DNA from: Pseudomonas viridiflava
GTDB taxonomy: Bacteria; Pseudomonadota; Gammaproteobacteria; Pseudomonadales; Pseudomonadaceae
Length of the DNA: 64,000 bases
NCBI RefSeq assembly: GCF_900583165.1
Contig: NZ_UTKY01000001.1
Span: forward strand, 62,001 to 126,000
Direction: 5' to 3'
Each line of letters starts with the position of its first letter. The first letter of the stretch is position 1. The notes beneath the pieces are model-generated. The model did no database searches. It saw only the letters and a list, made by a program, of their open reading frames with translations, and was not told the DNA's origin. Position numbers and translations under genes: made by a program. Below, one piece after another: positions 1 to 9,429 of this stretch.

Positions 1-149
1 TCGGACAATTCCTCGACGGCAGCGGCCACGGTGTGGGCGCGGCCTTCAACCACGGGCTCACCCCAGCCGGTCACGCCCTGGTCGGTCTCGACCTTCAGGA
101 AGCACCAGCGCGGCGGGACGATAAAGGTCGTCAGTTTGGTGATTTTCAT
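1..149 (-). CDS. dgoD: D-galactonate dehydratase, N-terminal fragment (cut by window edge)
   Basis: The first 49 codons are visible on the minus strand, starting from ATG at 149; the rest lies before base 1. The N-terminus begins [20 protein letters not shown] and continues with a [12 protein letters not shown] segment, the capping-domain start typical of DgoD in the enolase superfamily. The enzyme dehydrates D-galactonate to 2-keto-3-deoxygalactonate, which DgoK and DgoA process further. It lies 48 bp downstream of dgoA on the same strand, so it probably belongs to a dgoKAD operon. The catalytic barrel is not visible, so the call rests on the N-terminus and its neighbours. Confidence 0.85.
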   Translation of the reverse strand, partial: MKITKLTTFIVPPRWCFLKVETDQGVTGWGEPVVEGRAHTVAAAVEELS

Positions 150-197
150 CTGTTATCTCTCTTATAGATGCGGCGCCTGTGGGCGCGGAACTTGATA

Positions 198-818
198 TCA
201 GCTCAGGGCTTTCCAGGCGGCGACATAAGCCTGGGCGCGGCTCGCTACCTGATCCACTGTCATACCCGGTTTGAACAAACCGGAACCCAGCCCGAACCCC
301 TTGGCGCCGGCGTCGGTAAACACCTGCATGTTATCCGGGGTAATGCCACCCACCGGTAGCAGCAACGTGCCCGCCGGCAATACTGCGAGCCATGCCTTGA
401 TCACCGCCGGGCCCATTTGCTCGGCCGGGAACAGCTTCAAGACGTCGGCGCCTTCGGCCAATGCCGCGAAGGCCTCGGTGGGCGTGGCCACACCCGGCGA
501 CAGGAACAGGCCCGCGGCTTTGGCAGCGCGCAACACCTTGGCATCGCTGTGGGGCATGACGATTACCTGGCCGCCAGCGGCTTTCACCTGCTCGACCTGC
601 TCCGGCGTCAACACCGTGCCCGCACCGATCAGGCAATCGGCGGGCAGGCTGTCGCGCAGGGTGCGGATGCTGGTGTAAGGGTCTGGCGAATTGAGCGGCA
701 CTTCGATGACGCGGAATCCGGCGTCGTACAGTACGTGTCCGACCGCCTGGGCTTCGTCCGGGCGGATACCGCGCAGGATGGCGATCAAACCGTTTTGCGC
801 GAGTGCTTGCTTGAGCAT
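198..818 (-). CDS. dgoA: 2-dehydro-3-deoxy-6-phosphogalactonate aldolase
   Basis: A 206-residue class I aldolase of the KDPG/KDPGal family. It cleaves 2-keto-3-deoxy-6-phosphogalactonate to pyruvate and glyceraldehyde 3-phosphate in the cytoplasm. Visible landmarks are LIAILRGI near the N-terminus, GAGTVLTPEQ in the middle, and the LKLFPAEQMGP segment whose lysine is expected to form the Schiff base, followed by a phosphate-binding VGGITPDN turn. The reading frame is open to 950, but homology begins at MLKQALAQNG (ATG at 818), which abuts the dgoK stop at 820-822. That points to translational coupling with dgoK. Confidence 0.95.
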   Translation of the reverse strand: MLKQALAQNGLIAILRGIRPDEAQAVGHVLYDAGFRVIEVPLNSPDPYTSIRTLRDSLPADCLIGAGTVLTPEQVEQVKAAGGQVIVMPHSDAKVLRAAKAAGLFLSPGVATPTEAFAALAEGADVLKLFPAEQMGPAVIKAWLAVLPAGTLLLPVGGITPDNMQVFTDAGAKGFGLGSGLFKPGMTVDQVASRAQAYVAAWKALS

Positions 819-819
819 G

Positions 820-1779
820 TCAGGCCTCCGATACAGGTTGAGTGAGCCCGGCCGCCACAGCCAGTTGCCACAGGCCACGGGCGGTGGCTTCCTGCGCCAG
901 GCTGACGTGGTAGAAGCCGCAAAGGGCGAGGGCGCGTTGATAACGGGCACACAAGGGCGCTGCGCCGACCAGGATGATCGACTGCTGTTTGGCGCGCTCC
1001 GGCAGGCCGGTGAGTTCGTGTCCGATCAGCAGGCCAGAGAGATAATCAGGCTGCTGCTCGGGGGAAAGTTCAGCGGTGAGGCCCAAGGTACGGGCACTGA
1101 ACAAGGTCGACAGCAGGCCGCGTTGGCCGTCCTCGGAGCGCGCAACGTGAACGCCTCGGTCGAAGGCCTCGGCCTGAAATTGTTCGGAAATCTTTTGGGT
1201 ACGCCCGAGAATGCTGTGCGTGCTCAGCACCGCAAACACCTCGCCGGTCATAAACGTGTCGAAGTGGGTGATGCAGCCATCGACCACCTCAACCCACTTG
1301 GAATGGCTGCCTGGAAGGCCTATCAACACCTCGGCCCCGAGCCCTTGTAGCACGCCCAGCACCTGAGTTTCTTCACCTCGCATCACATTGGGCAGGCCAA
1401 CTTGTTCGATGACGCCGGGCACGATATGGACATCAACACCACGCACACTGCGCACTCGGTGCAGCGCCTGGCCGAGGCTGGCGACGTCAACGGGGGTGTT
1501 GCGATACGCCGCTTCGCTCCAGCCCTGGGCGCTGCCGACCATGCCGCAGGCAATCACCGGCAGGCCCGGCTGCGCATCGAGCCAATCGCCGCAGGCTGCA
1601 TCGAAAGCCAGTTCGAAGCCATTGCTGCAGCGCACACCGGCAATGTCCCGGGGGTCAGTGGGCAAATGCATGATCCCCGACGCAAACGAGCGTTGTTCGA
1701 GCACCACGCCAGCGGGGCCGAGTTTGTAAGCACGAAGGGAGCTGGTCCCCCAATCGAGCGCGATCAATTGCGCCTGCAT
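820..1779 (-). CDS. dgoK: 2-dehydro-3-deoxygalactonokinase
   Basis: A 319-residue sugar-acid kinase that phosphorylates 2-keto-3-deoxygalactonate at the 6-position, the step before DgoA. The N-terminal LIALDWGTSSLRAY is the ASKHA-type phosphate-binding turn of the DgoK family, and LIGLPGSHSKW in the middle is a family-typical motif. It is first in the dgoK-dgoA-dgoD order, with one base between its stop codon and the dgoA start. No dgoR regulator is present upstream; the next gene is unrelated. An AT-rich 96-bp stretch (1780-1875) precedes it and presumably holds the promoter. Confidence 0.95.
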   Translation of the reverse strand: MQAQLIALDWGTSSLRAYKLGPAGVVLEQRSFASGIMHLPTDPRDIAGVRCSNGFELAFDAACGDWLDAQPGLPVIACGMVGSAQGWSEAAYRNTPVDVASLGQALHRVRSVRGVDVHIVPGVIEQVGLPNVMRGEETQVLGVLQGLGAEVLIGLPGSHSKWVEVVDGCITHFDTFMTGEVFAVLSTHSILGRTQKISEQFQAEAFDRGVHVARSEDGQRGLLSTLFSARTLGLTAELSPEQQPDYLSGLLIGHELTGLPERAKQQSIILVGAAPLCARYQRALALCGFYHVSLAQEATARGLWQLAVAAGLTQPVSEA

Positions 1780-1875
1780 CGCTTCACCTGAGTTCTGAGC
1801 GGATGCAGCGAATATAAACCTACGGGCGAGAAAGTCTCAATATATAAATATCAATCCCATATTTAGGGATGATAT

Positions 1876-2205
1876 TTAAGAAAAAGCTGACAAGTTCAGT
1901 TCACGCATGGCCCCCATCCAGATCGCATAGTCGGTGTGATCCTTAAGGTCATCGCCCGTATCGGGGTGCAGGAACACCACCAGCCCATCGCGATGAATCA
2001 CCAGCCAAGGCAGCACCACGCCGATGTATTCGGCATCGAACGCCAGTTGGCAGCTCCAGTCGGGGTGTGGGCCCACCGGCTTTTCATGCACGCGGCCCAT
2101 GCGCAGCGGGAAGAGTTTGGCGGCGTCTTCACACAGGGTGCGCGCCTGGTCGATGGTGCTTGCGTCGAAGTAGATATGGGCGTGGTAGCCCTTGATACGT
2201 TGCAT
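1876..2205 (-). CDS. DOPA 4,5-dioxygenase-like protein
   Basis: A 109-residue protein of the small DOPA-dioxygenase family known from fungal betalain synthesis and many proteobacteria. Family landmarks are HAHIYFD at the N-terminus, GPHPDW in the middle and FLHPDTGDD near the C-terminus; these histidines are the likely metal ligands. The ATG at 2205 is chosen over the longer frame because it has a GGAG ribosome site and the family N-terminus starts there. It sits 31 bp downstream of the LysR gene on the same strand and may be co-transcribed. The bacterial substrate is unknown, and no link to choline sulfate is evident. Confidence 0.8.
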   Translation of the reverse strand: MQRIKGYHAHIYFDASTIDQARTLCEDAAKLFPLRMGRVHEKPVGPHPDWSCQLAFDAEYIGVVLPWLVIHRDGLVVFLHPDTGDDLKDHTDYAIWMGAMRELNLSAFS

Positions 2206-2236
2206 GACGGACTCCGGATCCAATATGGGCCAAATC

Positions 2237-3187
2237 CTAGACCGCAATTGATGGCAGGGCCAGCCCGGTCAACGACTGCGCGCTACTGGCTTGCTCGGCC
2301 AGCAACCACTCGACAAACCGCTCCACCAACTGCCCACGGCGTTTGCGCTGGGGCTGCACCACGTAATAGCCAAAGCGCGAGACCACCGTGTCGCTGAACG
2401 GCCGGCACAGCCAGTTCTGCTCCAGCAGGTTATCCACCAGGTGTCGCCAGCCAATGGCCACGCCTTGGCCGGCAATCGCCGCCTGGATCAGCAGGGTGTA
2501 GTTGTCGAACCGCAATTGACCGGGGGTCGGCGCAGCGCTGATGCCAAGCTCACGGAACACACCGCTCCAGTCGAACCATTGACTGTTATTTTCCTGACGC
2601 AGGTGCAGCAACGGGAAATCGTGCAAATTTTGTACAGTCAGCGGTGCGGCCTGTGCCTTGAGCCACTGCGGGCTGCACACGGGGAACACTTCTTCGTTGA
2701 ACAACCACAGGCTCTCGCCCTGTTTGAAGCGACCGTCGCCAAACAACACCGCGACGTCGATATCGCTGCGCAGGGTCGCGTGGTTACGCTCGCTGGTCAC
2801 CAGGCTCACATCCACCTGGGGGTTGGCCTGGTGGAAGCGATGCAAGCGCGGCATCAGCCAATAAGCGGCGAAGGCGAAGTCGGTGGCCACTTGCAGCACT
2901 TCGTGTTGGTCCTGCTGGGTGATGGCACTGAGGCCTTGGTTGATGCTCTGCAATCCACCTTGCACATGCTCGAACAGCAGGGCCCCGGCGTCGGTCAGCT
3001 CAATGCCGCGGTAGATGCGATCAAACAGGCGAATCGTCAACTGTTCTTCCAGGCGCTTGATTTGCTGGCTGATCGCCGGCTGGGTCGTACCGAGCTCCAT
3101 CGCCGCGGCGGTAAAACTGCGATGGCGCGCTGCCGCTTCAAAGGCGCGCAGCAGGTCGAGGGACACATCGCCGAGGGCTTCATACAT
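2237..3187 (-). CDS. LysR-family regulator, likely choline-sulfate utilisation activator
   Basis: A 316-residue LysR-type regulator with an N-terminal winged helix-turn-helix (about residues 8-66, including SFTAAAMELGTTQPAISQQI) and a C-terminal periplasmic-binding-like effector domain. It is transcribed divergently from betC across about 100 bp, the usual arrangement for a LysR regulator and its target. Pseudomonads commonly carry a LysR regulator in this position next to choline sulfatase. The assigned role (sensing choline sulfate or choline and activating betC) is inferred from this context. GCMH-type regulators of glycine-cleavage genes look similar, so the paralogue assignment is not certain. 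Confidence 0.85.
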   Translation of the reverse strand: MYEALGDVSLDLLRAFEAAARHRSFTAAAMELGTTQPAISQQIKRLEEQLTIRLFDRIYRGIELTDAGALLFEHVQGGLQSINQGLSAITQQDQHEVLQVATDFAFAAYWLMPRLHRFHQANPQVDVSLVTSERNHATLRSDIDVAVLFGDGRFKQGESLWLFNEEVFPVCSPQWLKAQAAPLTVQNLHDFPLLHLRQENNSQWFDWSGVFRELGISAAPTPGQLRFDNYTLLIQAAIAGQGVAIGWRHLVDNLLEQNWLCRPFSDTVVSRFGYYVVQPQRKRRGQLVERFVEWLLAEQASSAQSLTGLALPSIAV

Positions 3188-3290
3188 AAGCTGGGCTTAT
3201 CCTAGACATTGCTTTTCATGGGCTTTACCCCAATTTGCATGGGCTGCATGCTCATTGGCATAAACACCGCCTATGGAATGCCGAAGACTC
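3188..3290. promoter_or_regulatory. Divergent LysR/betC control region
   Basis: This 103-bp gap separates the divergent LysR gene and betC. It contains TGCATGGGCTGCATG (3236-3250), a short interrupted repeat of TGCATG, followed by CTCATTGGCA. A LysR regulator bound here could control both directions. No clear -35/-10 pair is visible. Confidence 0.4.
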
Positions 3291-4805
3291 ATGAAGCGCA
3301 AGAACATTCTTTTCATCATGGCCGATCAAATGGCCGCGCCGATGCTTCCGTTCTACGGACCTTCCCCTATCAAGTTGCCAAACCTGAGCCGCCTGGCCGC
3401 GCAAGGCGTGGTATTCGACGCCGCTTATTGCAACAGCCCACTGTGCGCGCCGTCGCGCTTTACCCTGGTCAGCGGCCAGTTGCCGAGCAAGATCGGCGCC
3501 TATGACAACGCGGCAGACTTTCCTGCCGATGTACCGACCTACGCCCACTACCTGCGTCGTCTCGGCTACCGCACGGCGTTGTCAGGCAAGATGCACTTTT
3601 GCGGGCCAGACCAACTGCACGGTTATGAAGAGCGCCTGACCAGCGACATCTACCCCGCCGACTATGGCTGGGCGGTGAACTGGGACGAACCGGACGTGCG
3701 CCCCACTTGGTACCACAACATGTCGTCAGTGCTGCAGGCCGGCCCGTGCGTGCGCACCAACCAGCTGGACTTCGACGAAGAGGTGGTGTTCAAGGCCCAG
3801 CAGTACCTGTTTGACCATATCCGCGAGGACGGCGACCAGCCGTTCTGCCTGACCGTATCGATGACCCATCCCCACGACCCGTACACGATTCCCAAGCCGT
3901 TCTGGGACCTATACGACGACGCCGACATCCCTTTGCCCACAACACCTGCGCAAAGTGATCTCGACCCGCATTCCCAGCGTTTGCTCAAGGTCTACGACCT
4001 GTGGGACAAGCCACTGCCGCTGAACAAGATCCGTGACGCACGCCGTGCCTACTTTGGCGCCTGCAGCTACATCGACAGCAACGTCGGCAAGCTGCTGCAA
4101 ACCCTTGAAGACACCGGACTGGCCGACGATACGATCATCATTTTCTCTGGCGACCACGGCGACATGCTCGGCGAGCGCGGCCTCTGGTACAAAATGCACT
4201 GGTTTGAAATGGCCGCCCGCGTGCCGCTACTGGTGAGTGCACCGGGGCAGTTTGCGGCGGGGCGCGTCAGTAAGGCTGTGTCTACCGCTGACCTGCTGCC
4301 GACCCTGGTGGAACTGGCCGGCGGCGAGCTGGACCCGCGCCTACCCCTGGACGGCCGCTCGCTGGTCCCGCACTTGCAAGGGCAGGGCGGGCATGACGAA
4401 GTATTTGGCGAATACATGGCCGAAGGTACCATCAGCCCATTGATGATGATTCGCCGGGGCGCCTACAAATTCATCTACAGCGAAGACGACCCGTGCCTGC
4501 TGTTCGATGTGCACAACGACCCGCACGAGCGGGAAAACCTCAGCCAGTCACCGGAACACCGGCCACTGTTCGAGGCGTTTTTGAGTGAGGCGCGGGCCAA
4601 ATGGGACATCCCGGCGATCCACCAGCAGGTGCTCGCCAGCCAACGCCGCCGTCGCCTAGTGTTTGAAGCACTGACCCAAGGCAAGCTGAAGAGCTGGGAC
4701 CACCAGCCACTGGTGAACGCCAGTCAGCAATACATGCGCAACCATATCGACCTCGACGACCTGGAGCGCAAGGCACGTTATCCACAACCCTGCCAAAACC
4801 AATAA
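3291..4805 (+). CDS. betC: Choline-sulfatase
   Basis: A 504-residue type I sulfatase that hydrolyses choline-O-sulfate to choline and sulfate. The signature CAPSR, with Cys52 as the residue converted to formylglycine, and an N-terminal metal site (MADQM) are visible. FSGDHGDMLGERGLWYK in the middle supplies further active-site residues, and the C-terminal extension is typical of choline sulfatases rather than aryl sulfatases. There is no signal peptide, so it acts in the cytoplasm. The ATG at 3291 is used because MKRKNILFIMADQ is the family N-terminus; the frame is open slightly further upstream. It is followed after 18 bp by a choline-binding protein gene. Confidence 0.93.
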   Translation: MKRKNILFIMADQMAAPMLPFYGPSPIKLPNLSRLAAQGVVFDAAYCNSPLCAPSRFTLVSGQLPSKIGAYDNAADFPADVPTYAHYLRRLGYRTALSGKMHFCGPDQLHGYEERLTSDIYPADYGWAVNWDEPDVRPTWYHNMSSVLQAGPCVRTNQLDFDEEVVFKAQQYLFDHIREDGDQPFCLTVSMTHPHDPYTIPKPFWDLYDDADIPLPTTPAQSDLDPHSQRLLKVYDLWDKPLPLNKIRDARRAYFGACSYIDSNVGKLLQTLEDTGLADDTIIIFSGDHGDMLGERGLWYKMHWFEMAARVPLLVSAPGQFAAGRVSKAVSTADLLPTLVELAGGELDPRLPLDGRSLVPHLQGQGGHDEVFGEYMAEGTISPLMMIRRGAYKFIYSEDDPCLLFDVHNDPHERENLSQSPEHRPLFEAFLSEARAKWDIPAIHQQVLASQRRRRLVFEALTQGKLKSWDHQPLVNASQQYMRNHIDLDDLERKARYPQPCQNQ

Positions 4806-4823
4806 ATAGACAGAGGGAAGGCC

Positions 4824-5738
4824 ATGCAAAAGTTGACCGTGGTACTTGGAATATTGGCGCTGGGCAGCGCCAATGCGTACGCAGACACCAGCTGTGACAC
4901 GGTGAAAATGGCCGATCCGGGCTGGAGCGATATTGCCGCCACCAATGCCATCACCGGTTTCTTGCTAACGGGAATGGGCTACAAGGCCAAGGTCGACACC
5001 TTGGCGGTGCCGATCACCTTTGGCGGGCTCAAGGACGGCCAGGTGGATGTATTCATGGGCAACTGGATGCCGGCGCAGCAGGGTTTCTACGACAAGTTCG
5101 TCGCCAATGGCGACGTGGTGCAACTGGCCAAGAACCTCGATGGCACCGAGTTCACCCTCGCCGTGCCGGACTACGTGTGGGACGCCGGAGTGCATGACTT
5201 TGCCGACCTGAACAAGTTTGCCGACAAGTTCGACAAGAAAATCTACGGCATCGGCTCTGGCGCACCGGCGAATATCTCGTTGCAGGAGATCATCAAGAAG
5301 AACGACTTTGACCTGGGCCAGTGGAAGCTGATCGAGTCCAGCGAGCAGGCGATGCTGGCCGAAGTGTCGCGTGCGGTTAAAAAGCAGAAGTTCGTGACCT
5401 TCCTCGGCTGGACCCCGCACCCGATGAACGTGCAGTTGAAAATGCACTACCTCAAGGGCGGCGAGAAGTATTTTGGGGATACTGGCAGCGTGTATACCTT
5501 GACCCGTAAGGGTTATGCACAGGCCTGCCCGAACGTAGGAAAACTGCTGACCAACCTGAGTTTTACCCAGGAGATGGAGAACGCGATCATGGCTGAGGTG
5601 GCCAATAACAAGGTCAGCAATGCCGATGCGGCGAAGGCGTGGATCAAGGCGAATCCGGCGGTGTTGGATAAGTGGCTGGAGGGTGTGAAGACTGTGGATG
5701 GCAAGGACGCACTGCCCGCAGTAAAAGCCAAACTCTAA
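4824..5738 (+). CDS. choX: Choline ABC transporter substrate-binding protein
   Basis: A 304-residue periplasmic binding protein of the glycine betaine/choline (OpuAC) type, with a signal peptide ending near AYA-DTS. VKMADPGWSDIAATN and VFMGNWMPAQ contain the aromatic and acidic residues expected for quaternary ammonium binding. It follows betC by 18 bp with a GAGGG ribosome site, so the two are probably co-transcribed. No permease or ATPase gene is nearby. It is therefore an orphan binding protein that probably docks on a shared transporter encoded elsewhere, as known for pseudomonad BetX and CaiX with CbcWV. The ligand could be choline or choline sulfate. Confidence 0.88.
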   Translation: MQKLTVVLGILALGSANAYADTSCDTVKMADPGWSDIAATNAITGFLLTGMGYKAKVDTLAVPITFGGLKDGQVDVFMGNWMPAQQGFYDKFVANGDVVQLAKNLDGTEFTLAVPDYVWDAGVHDFADLNKFADKFDKKIYGIGSGAPANISLQEIIKKNDFDLGQWKLIESSEQAMLAEVSRAVKKQKFVTFLGWTPHPMNVQLKMHYLKGGEKYFGDTGSVYTLTRKGYAQACPNVGKLLTNLSFTQEMENAIMAEVANNKVSNADAAKAWIKANPAVLDKWLEGVKTVDGKDALPAVKAKL

Positions 5739-5756
5739 GACTTGATGCAATCCAGA

Positions 5757-5784
5757 TGTGGAAGGGGGCAAGCCCCCTCCCACA
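5757..5784. repeat. Single REP hairpin
   Basis: A 28-bp imperfect palindrome made of TGTGGAAGGGGGC and its complement. It is a lone copy of the Pseudomonas REP core whose paired forms occur elsewhere in the window. It lies 18 bp after the choX stop and could stabilise the transcript end or help terminate it. Confidence 0.8.
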
Positions 5785-5835
5785 GGGTTCTGTATGTACT
5801 GATATTCTGCGGCAAACCTTCAAACCGAGACCCTG

Positions 5836-7404
5836 ATGCCCCGGCCCAACCGCCACACTCTCTTCCCCTTCCTCAGCTGGCTCCCGCGCCAAACCCGCGC
5901 CAGCGTCGGGCGGGATGCAATCGTCGGCCTCAGCGGCGCCGTTCTGGCCTTGCCGCAATCCATTGCCTACGCGCTGATCGCCGGTCTCCCACCGGAATAC
6001 GGGCTGTACGCTGCGATCATCCCCGTGCTGATCGCCTGCCTGTGGGGCTCGTCGTGGCACCTGATCTGCGGTCCTACGGCAGCAATTTCCATCGTGCTGT
6101 ACGCCAGTGTCAGCCCGTTGGCCGTACCCGGTTCGCAGGACTACATCACGCTGATCCTGTTGCTCACCTTCCTTGCGGGTATTTTCCAGTGGCTACTGGG
6201 CATGCTGCGCTTCGGCGCGCTGGTGAATTTCGTCTCCCATTCGGTGGTGCTGGGCTTCACCCTGGGCGCCGCCGTGGTGATCGCGTTGGGGCAAGTGCCC
6301 AACCTGCTGGGGTTGGATCTGCCCAGCCAGGCCACGGCGATCAAGAGTTTGCTGGCGCTTGTCGACCACGCCGGGGAATGGGACCACGCCTCCCTCGCCC
6401 TCGGGCTGGGTACGTTGCTCATAGGCGCGCTGCTTAAATACCTCGTCCCGCGCTGGCCAACCTTGTTGATCGCCCTGGCACTCGGCAGCCTGGTGGCCTG
6501 GCTGTGGCCGGCGATGTTCGGGCATGTGGCGCTGGTCAGTTCGTTTATCGGCAAATTGCCGCCGTTCAGCCCGTTGCCGATGGACCTGGATATGATTCTG
6601 CGCCTGCTGCCAAGCGCCGTGGCGGTGGGCATGTTGGGGCTGGTGACCAGCCTGTCGATTGCACGTTCGTTGTCGGCCCGTTCTCAGCAATTGCTGGATG
6701 CCAACCAGGAAGTCCGAGCGCAGGGCTTATCCAATATCGTTGGCGGTTTTTTCTCCGGGTACTTGTCTGCCGGTTCGTTTACCCGTTCGGGTCTGAGCTA
6801 TGAAGCAGGCGCCTGCTCGCCGTTGGCCGGCGTGTTTTCGGCGCTGTGGGTGGCGCTGTTTGCATTGTTTGGCGCAGCGTTGATCGCCCATATCCCGATC
6901 CCGAGCATGGCGGCGAGTATCCTGCTGATCAGCTGGGGGCTGGTGGACCGTCGCGGCATTCGCGCGTTGTTCCGCGTCAGCCGCGCCGAGTTTGTGGTGA
7001 TGGCCCTGACGTGCGTCGCGACCTTGTTGCTGGAGCTGCAAACGGCGATCTATGCGGGGGTGCTGGCGTCGTTGTTTTTCTACCTCAAGCGCACGTCGCA
7101 ACCGCGGGTGCAGCAATGGCGCGATGGGGATGAGGATGTACTGCGGGTCGGCGGCTCGATCTTTTTTGGTGCCAGCCATTACCTGCAAGTACGCCTGCAA
7201 CGGCTGCAGGGCGAGCGGGTGGTGATCGAGGCGCAGCAGATCAACTTTATCGACTATTCCGGGGTGGAGATGTTGCACCAGGAGGCGCGCAGATTGCGGG
7301 GATTGGGGAGGAGCTTGACGTTGCGGCGGGCCAGGCCGCAGGTAGTTGAAGAGCTGAAAAAGTTGGAAGGCTCCGACAACTGCCCCCTCCATTTCGAAGA
7401 CTGA
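5836..7404 (+). CDS. SulP-family anion transporter with STAS domain
   Basis: A 522-residue inner-membrane protein with about ten to twelve hydrophobic segments over residues 25-410. The SulP signature region ALPQSIAYALIAGLPPEYGL lies in the first two. A short C-terminal STAS-like domain contains NFIDYSGVEMLHQEA. SulP proteins move sulfate, bicarbonate or other anions, mostly by symport. Its position after betC and choX suggests a role in choline-O-sulfate or sulfate traffic, but it is separated from choX by a REP hairpin and about 100 bp and may be an independent unit. Substrate is inferred from context only. Confidence 0.88.
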   Translation: MPRPNRHTLFPFLSWLPRQTRASVGRDAIVGLSGAVLALPQSIAYALIAGLPPEYGLYAAIIPVLIACLWGSSWHLICGPTAAISIVLYASVSPLAVPGSQDYITLILLLTFLAGIFQWLLGMLRFGALVNFVSHSVVLGFTLGAAVVIALGQVPNLLGLDLPSQATAIKSLLALVDHAGEWDHASLALGLGTLLIGALLKYLVPRWPTLLIALALGSLVAWLWPAMFGHVALVSSFIGKLPPFSPLPMDLDMILRLLPSAVAVGMLGLVTSLSIARSLSARSQQLLDANQEVRAQGLSNIVGGFFSGYLSAGSFTRSGLSYEAGACSPLAGVFSALWVALFALFGAALIAHIPIPSMAASILLISWGLVDRRGIRALFRVSRAEFVVMALTCVATLLLELQTAIYAGVLASLFFYLKRTSQPRVQQWRDGDEDVLRVGGSIFFGASHYLQVRLQRLQGERVVIEAQQINFIDYSGVEMLHQEARRLRGLGRSLTLRRARPQVVEELKKLEGSDNCPLHFED

Positions 7405-7418
7405 AATGCGCTTAAAAC

Positions 7419-7508
7419 TGTGGGAGGGGGCTTGCCCCCGATAGCGGTGTGCCAGCTAATTCAAAAGTGACTGACACACTGCAATCGGGGGCAAGCCCCC
7501 TCCCACAT
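7419..7508. repeat. REPIN (paired REP hairpins)
   Basis: Two inverted REP copies flank a spacer. The left arm is TGTGGGAGGGGGCTTGCCCC, and the right arm at about 7485-7508 is its complement. The element lies between the convergent SulP gene and aroE and may act as a two-sided transcript end. Confidence 0.9.
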
Positions 7509-7519
7509 TTGGATCTGTG

Positions 7520-8337
7520 TCAGGTCAGTTGGCGACGCAGTTCGGCCAACACCGGCGCCGATTCCGGGCGCACTCCGCGCCACAGAAAAAACGCTTCCGC
7601 TGCCTGTTCAACCAGCATCCCCAAGCCATCCATCGCCACAGATGCACCCTGTTCTGTCGCCCACCGGCAAAACGCAGTTGGCTCTTTGGCATACATCATG
7701 TCGTAGCAAAACGTCTTGCCCGGCTCTATCAAGCTGCTGGCAATCGGCGGTACATCGCCTGACAGGCTGGCAGACGTGGCGTTGATGATCACGTCCACCG
7801 GCTCACGCAGCCAGTCGAAACCGCTGGCAGACACCGGGCCCAGGTCATCGAACAACTCGGCAAGCATTTCGGCTTTTTCCACCGTGCGGTTGGCGATGAT
7901 CAGCGAGGCTGGCCGCTCAGCCAATAGAGGCTCCAACGCTCCACGCACTGCGCCGCCAGCGCCCAGCAACAGGATGCGTTTGCCTTGCAGGCTCAAGCCG
8001 GCGTTGACCGTCAGGTCGCGCACCAGGCCTGCGCCATCGGTGTTATCGCCCAACAGGCTGCCATCGGCCAACTTGCTCAAGGTGTTCACCGCGCCAGCGC
8101 GCTCGGCGCGTTTAGTCAGGCTGTTGGCGAGACGGTAGGCGTCTTCCTTGAACGGCACGGTGACGTTGGCGCCACGACCTTGCTGAAAAAACTCACGGGC
8201 ACAGCCGTTAAAATCCTCCAGCGGCGCAAGCAAGGTGCTGTAGTCCAATTGCTCGCCGGTCTGCGCGGCGAACATACGATGGATCACCGGCGACTTGCTG
8301 TGGCCGATGGGGTTGCCGAACACGACATAACGGTCCA

Positions 8338-8338
<1 letters not shown>
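7520..8338 (-). CDS. aroE: Shikimate dehydrogenase (NADP+)
   Basis: A 272-residue enzyme that reduces 3-dehydroshikimate to shikimate in aromatic amino acid synthesis. Substrate-binding landmarks are [13 protein letters not shown] at the N-terminus and a DNTDGAG segment. The Rossmann motif is [13 protein letters not shown], followed by an NRT motif ([10 protein letters not shown]) that favours NADP+ over NAD+. Length matches the AroE family. Its ATG overlaps the hemF stop by one base, so the two are translationally coupled, as in other pseudomonads. Confidence 0.97.
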
Positions 8339-9294
<956 letters not shown>

Positions 9295-9429
9295 CTACGC
9301 GAGGCCATTGGGCGTCGGCGGCAAATGGGCGCACAGGATACCACCGCACCCGACCACGCCGCAGTTGACGAAGATCAAGCTTAGGCGTTCGATAGGGGGC
9401 TACGCGAAATCGACCAGAGGAGAAGGCAG

